A DNA stretch of 30,733 nt. Origin: DASZTU01 sp035493835 (lineage in GTDB: Bacteria > Pseudomonadota > Alphaproteobacteria > Rhizobiales > Devosiaceae). The stretch is from positions 1 through 30,733 of the forward strand of contig DATJHO010000085.1 of assembly GCA_035493835.1 (NCBI GenBank). Direction: 5' to 3'. Position 1 is the first letter of the stretch, and each line of letters begins with the position of its first letter. A program made the translations under genes and the position numbers. This document shows, piece after piece, positions 1-6,724 of the stretch. The notes beneath the pieces were generated by a model, which had not been told where the DNA came from, did not search any database, and saw only the letters and a program-made list of their open reading frames with translations.

Positions 1-1800
1 CTGCTTTCGGGGACGCGGAGGCGTTGCGGGCTCGGCGGCGGATTTTTCGACTGCGCCGGGGCGAGCGTGCTCGCGGGGCGGCTCATCGCGTCGCACCGGG
101 GGTACCCGGGGCTGAGGCGCGGCCCTGCCGTCGGCGGGGGCGATGTTGACGCCCTTTTCACCGCTCCCGTTGCGCGCCACCAGGCCGGCGAAAGCCTCGG
201 CCCGGTCGGCCGCGATCTCGAAGCGGGTTTCGGTATCGAGGATCTTGATCGAGCCGACCTCCCGCTTGGTCACGCCGCCGGCCTTGCAGATCATCGGCAG
301 CAGCCATTTCGGGTCTGCCCGGTGCTTTCGGCCCAGCGACAGCGTGAACCAGACGCCGCCGACCATGTCGGGCGCGCGGGGCGGCCTCTCGCTGCCTTCC
401 CCCACGGGCTCCCATGAACCCTTCTCGTGTCGCCGCGGCTTTTCGCTAACAGCGGATATCGCCACTGCCGAGATCGTCTCGGGCGCGGGGCGCGCGGAAA
501 CCTGCTGCCTGAGATAGGCAGCGGCGAGTTGTTCGGGTGACACGCGGGCAAGCAGCTCCGCGACCATCGGCGCTTCGTCCGCATCTGGGCCGGGCGAGGC
601 AGCGGCTACTTCGAGGATCTGCTGCCGATTGCGGGCCTCGATCTCGGCCATGCTCGGGGCCGAGCGGGTGATCGCCTCGATATTGGCGAGCTTGAACACG
701 CGTAATGCGGCGCTGCGACGGTGCTGCGGAACGATGAGCACACAGACGCCCTTGCGCCCTGCCCGACCCGTGCGGCCCGAACGGTGCAGCAACGTATCGG
801 GCTTGGTCGGCAGCTCGGCGTGAACGACGAGATCAAGGTTCGGCAGGTCGATGCCGCGCGCCGCCACGTCCGTCGCGACGCAAACCCGGGCCCGGCCGTC
901 GCGCATCGCCTCCAGCGCATGCGTGCGCTCGGATTGGGTGAGTTCGCCCGACAGTGCCACGACCGGAAACCCGCGTCCGGCGAGCCGGGTGGTAAGCTGC
1001 TTCACCGCCTCGCGTGTGTGGCAGAAGACGATGCTGCTGCTGCTGTCGAAGAAGAGCAGCGTGTTGATGATGGCGCTTTCTCGCTCGCCCGACTGAGTCA
1101 GCACCATCTGGTATTCGATGTCGGCATGCCGCTCCGTCGCGGCGGTCGCGGTGATGCGGACGGCGTCGCGCTGAAAGGTTTTCGCCAGTTCGGCGATCGC
1201 CCGCGGCACGGTGGCCGAGAACAGCAGCGTGCGGCGGTCTTCCGGCGCAGCGGCGAGGATGAATTCGAGGTCCTCGCGAAAGCCCAGATCGAGCATCTCG
1301 TCGGCCTCGTCGAGCACCACCGCCTGGATATCACTGAGATCGAGCGCGCCGCGGGTGATGTGGTCGCGCAGGCGCCCCGGCGTGCCGACGACGATGTGGG
1401 CGCCGCGCTCGAGCGCCCGGCGCTCGGTGCGCGCATCCATGCCGCCCACGCACGAGGCGGTAACGACCCCGGACTCGGCATAAAGCCAGTCGAGCTCGCG
1501 CTGCACCTGCAGGGCGAGTTCGCGGGTGGGCGCGATGATGAGCCCGAGCGGTCGTTCGGCCCGACCGAAGCGATCGCCGCCGGCCAGCAGGCTCGACGCG
1601 ATGGCGAGACCGAAGGCCACCGTCTTGCCGGAGCCGGTCTGGGCCGAGACCAGCAGGTCGGCGTCTGCCAGTTCCTCGCCGAGGACGGCAAGCTGCACGG
1701 CGGTGAGTTTTTCGTAGCCGCGCGCCGCGAGGGCCGGCGCCAATGCGGGATGGACGGCATGGGGCAGCCCCGCCGAAAAAGTCGTGTCAGAAGATGTCAT
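1..1800 (-). CDS. DEAD-box ATP-dependent RNA helicase with DbpA-type RNA-binding domain (C-terminus cut by window edge)
   Basis: The frame is open from an ATG at 1800 to the window edge (600 codons visible), so the C-terminus is missing. The helicase core is complete: Q-motif glutamine at residue 36 (TAVQLAVL), Walker A AQTGSGKT (53-60), PTRELA, TPGR, the DEAD box, SAT, ATDVAARGID and HRSGRTGRAG. After a linker, a DbpA/CsdA-like RNA-binding domain can be read around residues 480-550 (GGVWFTLSLGRK ... GSIKILDTETRFEIA), followed by a basic Pro/Arg-rich tail. The family uses ATP to unwind short RNA duplexes in ribosome assembly or cold adaptation, in the cytoplasm. A TATAAG box ends about 10 nt before the ATG and no Shine-Dalgarno is seen, so a leaderless mRNA is possible. 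The exact subfamily (DbpA, CsdA or DeaD) cannot be fixed. Confidence 0.95.
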   Translation of the reverse strand, partial: MTSSDTTFSAGLPHAVHPALAPALAARGYEKLTAVQLAVLGEELADADLLVSAQTGSGKTVAFGLAIASSLLAGGDRFGRAERPLGLIIAPTRELALQVQRELDWLYAESGVVTASCVGGMDARTERRALERGAHIVVGTPGRLRDHITRGALDLSDIQAVVLDEADEMLDLGFREDLEFILAAAPEDRRTLLFSATVPRAIAELAKTFQRDAVRITATAATERHADIEYQMVLTQSGERESAIINTLLFFDSSSSIVFCHTREAVKQLTTRLAGRGFPVVALSGELTQSERTHALEAMRDGRARVCVATDVAARGIDLPNLDLVVHAELPTKPDTLLHRSGRTGRAGRKGVCVLIVPQHRRSAALRVFKLANIEAITRSAPSMAEIEARNRQQILEVAAASPGPDADEAPMVAELLARVSPEQLAAAYLRQQVSARPAPETISAVAISAVSEKPRRHEKGSWEPVGEGSERPPRAPDMVGGVWFTLSLGRKHRADPKWLLPMICKAGGVTKREVGSIKILDTETRFEIAADRAEAFAGLVARNGSGEKGVNIAPADGRAAPQPRVPPVRRDEPPREHARPGAVEKSAAEPATPPRPRKQ

Positions 1801-1810
1801 GAGAGGATGC

Positions 1811-1840
1811 CTTATAGCACAAATCGGTCGGCAGGGCGAA
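1811..1840 (-). promoter_or_regulatory. Putative sigma70-type promoter of the DEAD-box helicase
   Basis: Read on the minus strand, TTCGCC (1840-1835) is followed after 18 nt by TATAAG (1816-1811). The helicase ATG begins at 1800, only 10 nt after the -10 box. A normally placed transcription start would leave a leader of about 2-5 nt. The -10 element is good and the -35 weak. Confidence 0.45.
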
Positions 1841-1877
1841 AATCGGCACTAGCGGCCGCTCAAACCTGCCATGCGCC

Positions 1878-1930
1878 AAGTGCTGCCCTGCGCGGAAGTG
1901 CTGCCCTGCGCGGAAGTGCTGCCTTACGCG
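1878..1930. repeat. Three-copy 18-bp tandem repeat over the 3' end of holC
   Basis: The unit AAGTGCTGCCCTGCGCGG occurs at 1878-1895 and 1896-1913, with a third, diverged copy at 1914-1930. The copy nearest holC carries TTACGCG where the others have CTGCGCG. That difference supplies the holC stop codon (TAA on the minus strand, 1926-1924). The array looks like slippage duplication of the end of holC into the spacer before the helicase. Confidence 0.85.
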
Positions 1931-2370
1931 CGCTTCGCCCAGCGGCCGTTCTCGTCCTGCTGCCAATAGGTGACTTCATTACCCTCGCGCAGCGCCCGCC
2001 AGGCGGCGCGGGCCTCGACCACCGCATCCGGATCGTGCCCGGAAAAGAGATAGACGATCCGCACGTACTCTTCCGCCGATTGCGGCACGGCCCGGTCGGC
2101 AAAGAACCGCACCTGGGCGCCATTGCCGTTCTCGGGCCCGGTGGTGATCAGCACCGGCTGGTCCCCATCACTTTCGCCGCCCGCCACGCCATGGGGCAAA
2201 AAGCTCTCGTCGCGATAGGTCCAGAGCATGCCATCCAGCGCCGTCGCCCGCTCGCTGCTGCCCACCTCGACCACCGCGCGCCACCCGCGCTCCAGCGTCT
2301 TTTCGAGCAAAATCGGAATCACCCGCTCCAGCGGCTGGTTTTCGAGGTGATAGAACAGCACTTCGGGCAA
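1924..2370 (-). CDS. holC: DNA polymerase III subunit chi
   Basis: The 148-residue product matches HolC from its first residues (PEVLFYHLENQPLE), with the family's central region (GWRAVVEVGS, LWTYRDESFLPHG) and the C-terminal NGAQVRFF...EEYVRIVYLFSG segment. Chi joins psi in the clamp-loader complex of DNA polymerase III and contacts SSB on the lagging strand. I chose a TTG start at 2370 because the family begins MxEVLFYHL and AAAGAG lies 8 nt upstream; an in-frame ATG at 2430 would add 20 unrelated residues read through higA. The start lies 1 nt beyond the higA stop codon, so translation is probably coupled to higA. pepA-holC adjacency is usual in this order; here a toxin-antitoxin remnant lies between them. 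Confidence 0.9.
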   Translation of the reverse strand: MPEVLFYHLENQPLERVIPILLEKTLERGWRAVVEVGSSERATALDGMLWTYRDESFLPHGVAGGESDGDQPVLITTGPENGNGAQVRFFADRAVPQSAEEYVRIVYLFSGHDPDAVVEARAAWRALREGNEVTYWQQDENGRWAKRA

Positions 2371-2371
2371 T

Positions 2372-2713
2372 TCAGGCGCTCTTTCGCGAAAGATCTGCCG
2401 ACGGCAAAGGCTCGATCGCGGCGATCTCATCCGAATTCGCGGATTCCGCCAGCGTCAGATCGAACAGGCCCTGCAGGTTCAGCCAGAACTGCGGCGATGT
2501 CCCGAAGTAGCGAGCGAGCCGCAGCGCGGTGTCTGGGGTGATGCCGGTCTCCTCGCGCACAATTCGCTCAATCCTGGTACGGGGTACGTTGAGCCGCTGC
2601 GCCAGAGCATAGGGTGTAATTGCCAGCGGCAGCAGGAATTCCTCTCTCAGATATTCGCCCGGATGAACCGGGGGTAGAACCCGCGCTGCCCCGCTCTCAA
2701 TGATAGTCGACAA
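2372..2713 (-). CDS. higA: HigA-family antitoxin / XRE-type transcriptional regulator
   Basis: The protein carries the HigA signature: PPVHPGEYLREEFLLPL at its N-terminus, then a helix-turn-helix (TPYALAQRLNVPRTRIERIV) and the helical core DTALRLARYFGTSPQFWLNLQ. HigA proteins neutralise the HigB mRNA interferase and repress their own operon. The start is uncertain: TTG at 2713 has GAGGAG 7 nt upstream and is preferred, while ATG at 2737 would add eight residues. The gene directly follows, and slightly overlaps or abuts, the truncated higB (stop at 2697). Its own TGA stop lies 1 nt before the holC start. No disabling mutation is visible, so the DNA-binding antitoxin appears intact even though its toxin is not. 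Confidence 0.88.
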   Translation of the reverse strand: MSTIIESGAARVLPPVHPGEYLREEFLLPLAITPYALAQRLNVPRTRIERIVREETGITPDTALRLARYFGTSPQFWLNLQGLFDLTLAESANSDEIAAIEPLPSADLSRKSA

Positions 2714-2813
2714 TCTCCATCTCCTCGGCCCGCCCATTCTCCCAGCGGAAGCAGATCCGCCATTGATCGTTGATGCGGATCTCGGCGAACTTGCCTTTGA
2801 ACGAGCCGATCAT
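2697..2813 (-). pseudogene. higB: Truncated HigB/RelE-type toxin remnant (central region deleted)
   Basis: A 38-codon frame starts at ATG 2813 and ends in TGA at 2699-2697. Its first residues (MIGSFKGK) resemble the start of HigB toxins, and its last 28 match their C-terminal strands (IRINDQWRICFRW ... MEIVDYH). Intact HigB proteins are about 90 residues, so roughly 50 central residues are missing, with the frame kept. An in-frame ATG at 2834 would give 45 residues, but it lies inside the putative operator. The remnant keeps the canonical toxin-first order ahead of higA. Loss of the central helices probably abolishes mRNA cleavage. Alternatively, it is a short functional peptide that still binds HigA. 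It is too short for usual gene calling. Confidence 0.75.
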
Positions 2814-2821
2814 GCCTCGCA

Positions 2822-2850
2822 CACTACGTATCATCAAATGATACGTAGTG
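2822..2850. promoter_or_regulatory. Perfect palindrome, probable HigA operator ahead of the higBA remnant
   Basis: Arms CACTACGTATCAT (2822-2834) and ATGATACGTAGTG (2838-2850) are exact reverse complements separated by CAA. The palindrome lies immediately upstream of the higB remnant (ATG 2813) and about 40 nt after the pepA stop codon. HigA antitoxins autorepress by binding inverted repeats overlapping their promoter, which fits the position. A terminator is unlikely: the arms are AT-rich and no T tract follows. Confidence 0.7.
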
Positions 2851-2888
2851 ACGGCGCAAGCTTGGTATCGCGCGACGATACGCCGCTC

Positions 2889-4385
2889 TCAAGCTTCGTA
2901 ATTGTCCCTGACCAGCCGATCCAGCAACGCCACGCCGAAACCAACGCCCCAGCTGGTGTTGGTCTCCGTATTGGAAGTGCCGAAGGCGGTGCCGGCGATA
3001 TCGAGGTGGGCCCAGGGCACATTGTTGACGAAGCGCTGCAGGAATTGGGCGGCAACGATCGAGCCGCCGGGGCGGCCGCCGGTGTTCTTGATATCGGCGA
3101 AGCGGCTCTCGATCAGCTTGTCATAGGCGGCCCCGAGCGGCAGCCGCCAGAGTTTTTCTCCGGTCGCAAGGCCTGCGGCGGAAAGCTTTGCCGCCAGCTC
3201 GTCATTGTTCGAGAACATGCCGGCGTGATCGTGCCCCAGGGCAACAATGATCGCGCCGGTCAGCGTCGCCAGATTGATCATGAATTTGGGGTGGAAGCGG
3301 TCCTGCGTGTACCAGAGCGCGTCGGCCAGCACGAGCCGGCCCTCGGCATCGGTATTGTTGATTTCGATCGTGGTGCCGGACATCCCCTTGACGATATCGC
3401 CCGGGCGCACGGCATTGCCGTCGGGCATGTTCTCCACCAGCCCGATGACACCGACCGCATTGACCTTGGCCTTGCGGCCCGCAAGGCCGCGCATCAGGCC
3501 GGTGACGGCGGCGGCGCCGCCCATATCACCCTTCATGTCCTCCATGCCGCCGGCCGGCTTGATCGAGATGCCGCCGGTATCGAAGCAGACGCCCTTGCCG
3601 ACGAAGGCCAGCGGCGGTTCACCGCTCGGCCCGCCGTTCCAGCGCATGATGCCGAGGCGCGCCGGTTTGCGCGAGCCCTGCGCCACGCACAGCAGCGAAT
3701 TCATGCCCAGGCGACGCATCTCATCGTCGGTGAGCACTTCGACCTCGAGGCCGATCTCGCGCAGCTTTTCGATTTCGGCGGCGAATTCGAGCGGACCCAG
3801 CACATTCGGGGGCTCGTTGATAAGGTCGCGCGCGAGGATCTGGCCCTCGACCACGGCCATGCGGTCGGCAATCGCCGCATCCGCCTCCGGCTTGTCGTTG
3901 ACGAAAAGCTTCATGGCGAGGCTCGCCGGCTCGCCATTTTCTTCGTCGGCCTTCTTTGCCTTGTAGCGGTCAAAGCGGTAGTGGCGGAGCCTCACCCCGG
4001 CGGCCACTTCGGCGACCGCCTGCGGCGTCAGGTCGGCGCCATCGAGCACCACGGAGACGATTTCGGCCTTGCCGAGCTTGCCCATGAGGGAGCCGCCGCG
4101 ATCGGTGAAGGCGGAAAGATTGGGAGCCCCCTCCTGCGGCTTGCCGGACCCCAGGACCAATAGGCGATCGGCATCGATCCCGTTCGGCGCGAGAATTTCG
4201 ATCACCTGCCCCTGCCGCCCGGAAAACTTGGCGGCGGCGCTCACCTTCGCCCAATCGAGCCCGGCATCGGCCCAAAGATCCGCCCCAGCCCCGGTCGGCG
4301 TGGCGCCCTCCGCCACATAGATAACCAATGTGCCGGCGGGCCTTACCGGGAGGGCGGCAGTTTCGATCGAGAGGGTTTGGGGCAT
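2889..4385 (-). CDS. pepA: Leucyl aminopeptidase (M17 family, PepA)
   Basis: This 498-residue protein has the normal M17 length and the family signature NTDAEGRL (about residues 343-350). The metal-binding stretch VGKGVCFDTGGISIKP is followed by GGMEDMKGDMGGAAAV, holding the conserved Lys and Asp ligands, and LATLTGA with NTGGRPGG follow in the C-terminal catalytic domain. PepA is a cytoplasmic hexameric metallo-exopeptidase releasing N-terminal Leu and other residues; some homologues also bind DNA. The start ATG at 4385 begins MPQTLSIE and is followed by the variable N-terminal domain. It is divergent from lptF across about 180 bp, the usual pepA/lptF arrangement in many proteobacteria. Confidence 0.97.
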   Translation of the reverse strand: MPQTLSIETAALPVRPAGTLVIYVAEGATPTGAGADLWADAGLDWAKVSAAAKFSGRQGQVIEILAPNGIDADRLLVLGSGKPQEGAPNLSAFTDRGGSLMGKLGKAEIVSVVLDGADLTPQAVAEVAAGVRLRHYRFDRYKAKKADEENGEPASLAMKLFVNDKPEADAAIADRMAVVEGQILARDLINEPPNVLGPLEFAAEIEKLREIGLEVEVLTDDEMRRLGMNSLLCVAQGSRKPARLGIMRWNGGPSGEPPLAFVGKGVCFDTGGISIKPAGGMEDMKGDMGGAAAVTGLMRGLAGRKAKVNAVGVIGLVENMPDGNAVRPGDIVKGMSGTTIEINNTDAEGRLVLADALWYTQDRFHPKFMINLATLTGAIIVALGHDHAGMFSNNDELAAKLSAAGLATGEKLWRLPLGAAYDKLIESRFADIKNTGGRPGGSIVAAQFLQRFVNNVPWAHLDIAGTAFGTSNTETNTSWGVGFGVALLDRLVRDNYEA

Positions 4386-4565
4386 GGGCGGGGCCTGTGC
4401 GTGAGAGGAGACGCCGAGCGCGGCGTCCGAGCGCTTTCAGCAACAGTTAGTCCCTTTGCCGGTCGCGTCAATCCCGCAACACTTTGGGAAACAAGGTTGG
4501 CTTGCCTTGCCATCGCCACCGAAGGCCACCAATGTGCCCCTCGTCGCTGCGTCTTCCGGAACCCA

Positions 4566-5651
4566 ATGAACCGCCTCTCTCTCTATCTCGTCCGGCTGTT
4601 CACCTGGCAGGCGTTGGCACTGCTCAGCATCATGCTGGGCCTGTTGTTTCTGGTCCAGAGCCTGAAGATTTTCGATATCGTCGCGGTGCAGGGCCAGAAT
4701 TTCCTGACCCTGATCGGTCAGGCGCTGCTTGGCATGCCATCGCTCGCGATCGTGCTCACCTATGTGTGCATGGGGATGGGCATGGTGCGGGCGCTGGCGG
4801 CGCTGCAGGCGAGCCACGAGCTCCATATCATTCATACCAATCGGCAATTGCCCACGCTGCTGGGGGCCGTGGGGCTCTTCGCGATCGGGGGGGCGGTGAT
4901 CGTGCTCTTTCTCTCGAACATCGTCGAGCCCTGGGCCAACCGCCGCCTCGACGACTGGTCGGCGAGCATTGCCGCCGATGTCGTCGGCAGGACGCTGACG
5001 CCGCATCGCTTCAGCGAGGTGGTGCCGAATGTCACCATCGTGATCGGCGGACGCCAGAACGGCGGCAATCTCACCGATTTCATGGCCGACGATTCGCGCG
5101 ACCCCGGCATGCGGCGCACCTACATCGCCAAATCGGCCAAGATCGCCACCGACCAGGACGGCTACGTGCTGCAAATGCACGACGGCTCGCTGCAATATCT
5201 GTCGGCAGACAAGGCGTTCTCGCAGGTCGCCTTCAAGACCTACAACATCTCCCTGAACCGGCTGACGGCCTCGACCGGGGGCCCCGACAATCTCGCCGAG
5301 AGCACGACGCCGGAAATCCTGGCGAGGGCCTTTGCGTCCAACTCCTGGTCGCCCGACCTTGAACGCCGGCTTTTCGATCGGCTTGCCGAGGGACTCAGGG
5401 TGGTCGCAATGTGCGTCTTCATGGGCGCGCTGGCGATATTCCCGACCGGCCGGCGCGGGCGAGCCTGGGTGCCGCTGGAACTGGTCGCGCTGGCCGTCGC
5501 CTATGCCGGCAATGGCATCAGCTCGAACATGGCCGGCCCGCCGGCCCTCGCGGCGCTCTCGGGGCCTGCCGCCGTGCTGGTCGCCGGGCTGCTCGTTCTC
5601 GGCTGGCGGCTAAATCTGCTGCGCCCTCGCCTGCGGATGAGGCCGGCATGA
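4566..5651 (+). CDS. lptF: Lipopolysaccharide export system permease LptF
   Basis: The 361-residue product begins MNRLSLYLVRLFTWQ and follows the YjgP/YjgQ architecture. N-terminal transmembrane helices (LALLSIMLGLLFLVQ, AIVLTYVCMGMGMV, AVGLFAIGGAVIVLF) precede a periplasmic beta-jellyroll and a C-terminal membrane bundle. With LptG and the ATPase LptB it forms the ABC transporter that extracts lipopolysaccharide from the inner membrane. The frame is open upstream to 4377, but ATG 4566 is preferred because the LptF family starts at this helix and the extra 63 residues are unrelated. It overlaps lptG by 4 nt (ATGA), implying translational coupling. It is the first gene of the lptF-lptG-lptD-surA run; lptB and lptA are not in the window. 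Confidence 0.93.
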   Translation: MNRLSLYLVRLFTWQALALLSIMLGLLFLVQSLKIFDIVAVQGQNFLTLIGQALLGMPSLAIVLTYVCMGMGMVRALAALQASHELHIIHTNRQLPTLLGAVGLFAIGGAVIVLFLSNIVEPWANRRLDDWSASIAADVVGRTLTPHRFSEVVPNVTIVIGGRQNGGNLTDFMADDSRDPGMRRTYIAKSAKIATDQDGYVLQMHDGSLQYLSADKAFSQVAFKTYNISLNRLTASTGGPDNLAESTTPEILARAFASNSWSPDLERRLFDRLAEGLRVVAMCVFMGALAIFPTGRRGRAWVPLELVALAVAYAGNGISSNMAGPPALAALSGPAAVLVAGLLVLGWRLNLLRPRLRMRPA

Positions 5652-6724
5652 CGCGTATCGACCTCATCATCCTGAGCCGCATCGCCAGCCGCATCTTCCT
5701 GACGCTGCTGATTTTTTACGGCCTGATCCTGCTCGTCGAATCGATCGACAACTGGCGCTATTCCATGCTGGCAAGCATCGGCGGCTGGCAGTTCGCGGCG
5801 TTCGGCATGTTTGCCGCCGCCGCTGGCTGGCTGATGCGGGCGCTGCCCCTGATCGTGCTGGTGGGCACCGCGATTGGCGTCATCGACCTGCAGTCACGGC
5901 GTGAGCTGACGGCGGTCAAGGCCGCTGGCATGTCGATCTGGCGCATTCTCCGCGCTCCGACCGTGGCGATCCTGCTCGCGGGCCTTGTGATCACCTTCTA
6001 TGGCGAGGGGCTGGTCACCTCGGCCAATCGCCTGCTCGACGAGACCGTGCCGATCCCGGACGTCACGCCTTCGCTGACACCGTCGGCCGGGCTGTGGCTC
6101 GAGCAGGTTGCCAATGGCGAGCGCTATATCCTGCAGGCGAGCCACGTGACGGGAAGCGGCCAGCAATTGCAGGGCGTGACCATTTTCCTGCCGGACGGGC
6201 TCAACGAGGGCCGGATCCTCGCGCCTGCGGCCAAGCTTGTCGGGGGTGCCTGGCTGATGCCCACGGCCACCCGTTACCGGGCCGGCCTGCCGCCGCTGCA
6301 GCTCGTCAACTTCTCGATGCCCACGGACACGACACCAAGCGATCTGCGGCTGAAAATCAACTCCACCGACGACATGACCTTGTTCGAACTTGCGAGCTCC
6401 CTGGCGGGCAATATGTCCGATACGCAGCTGAGGAACGCCGCCATGACGCGATTTCTCCGCTTGTTGTCGCTACCCGTTCTGCTCGTTGGGTCTTTGTTCA
6501 TTGCATTTGCATTTACCGCCGGTTATCGAAGAGCCCGTGGCTACGGGGGCCCGATAATTTATTCGATTTTAATCGGCTTCGTGGTGTTCGTGATTTCGGA
6601 AATGGCGGACCGGGCGGGGTCGGCCGGCGTCCTTAGTCCGATGTTTGCCGCTTGCGGGCCTGCGTTCGTGGCCCTTGTCATCGGCCTGACGGTTTTGTTG
6701 TACAAAGAAGATGGTTGGGCGTGA
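5648..6724 (+). CDS. lptG: Lipopolysaccharide export system permease LptG
   Basis: This 358-residue partner of LptF begins MTRIDLIILSRIASRIF. N-terminal membrane helices and the coupling segment DLQSRRELTAVKAAGMSIWRI precede a periplasmic jellyroll (GLWLEQVANGERYILQA) and three C-terminal helices (LPVLLVGSLFIAFAF, SILIGFVVFVISEMA, PAFVALVIGLTVLLY). The ELTAVKAAGMS motif is typical of the YjgP/YjgQ cytoplasmic helix that contacts LptB. The start codon overlaps the lptF stop (ATGA), and its own stop overlaps the possible lptD start (TGATG at 6722-6726), so the three genes are likely cotranslated. Placement second and beside lptD supports LptG over a second LptF. Confidence 0.93.
   Translation: MTRIDLIILSRIASRIFLTLLIFYGLILLVESIDNWRYSMLASIGGWQFAAFGMFAAAAGWLMRALPLIVLVGTAIGVIDLQSRRELTAVKAAGMSIWRILRAPTVAILLAGLVITFYGEGLVTSANRLLDETVPIPDVTPSLTPSAGLWLEQVANGERYILQASHVTGSGQQLQGVTIFLPDGLNEGRILAPAAKLVGGAWLMPTATRYRAGLPPLQLVNFSMPTDTTPSDLRLKINSTDDMTLFELASSLAGNMSDTQLRNAAMTRFLRLLSLPVLLVGSLFIAFAFTAGYRRARGYGGPIIYSILIGFVVFVISEMADRAGSAGVLSPMFAACGPAFVALVIGLTVLLYKEDGWA

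Noticed and set aside
1878..1930. CRISPR-like array
   Set aside because: The units are directly adjacent with no spacers and no cas genes lie nearby; it is a simple tandem repeat.
721..2541. 606-residue plus-strand open frame
   Set aside because: It runs opposite the helicase, holC and higA and shows the Arg/Ala/His-rich composition of an antisense shadow in GC-rich DNA; no protein family is recognisable.
2700..4163. 487-residue plus-strand open frame opposite pepA
   Set aside because: The minus-strand PepA has every M17 motif; the opposite frame has none and mirrors its codon pattern.
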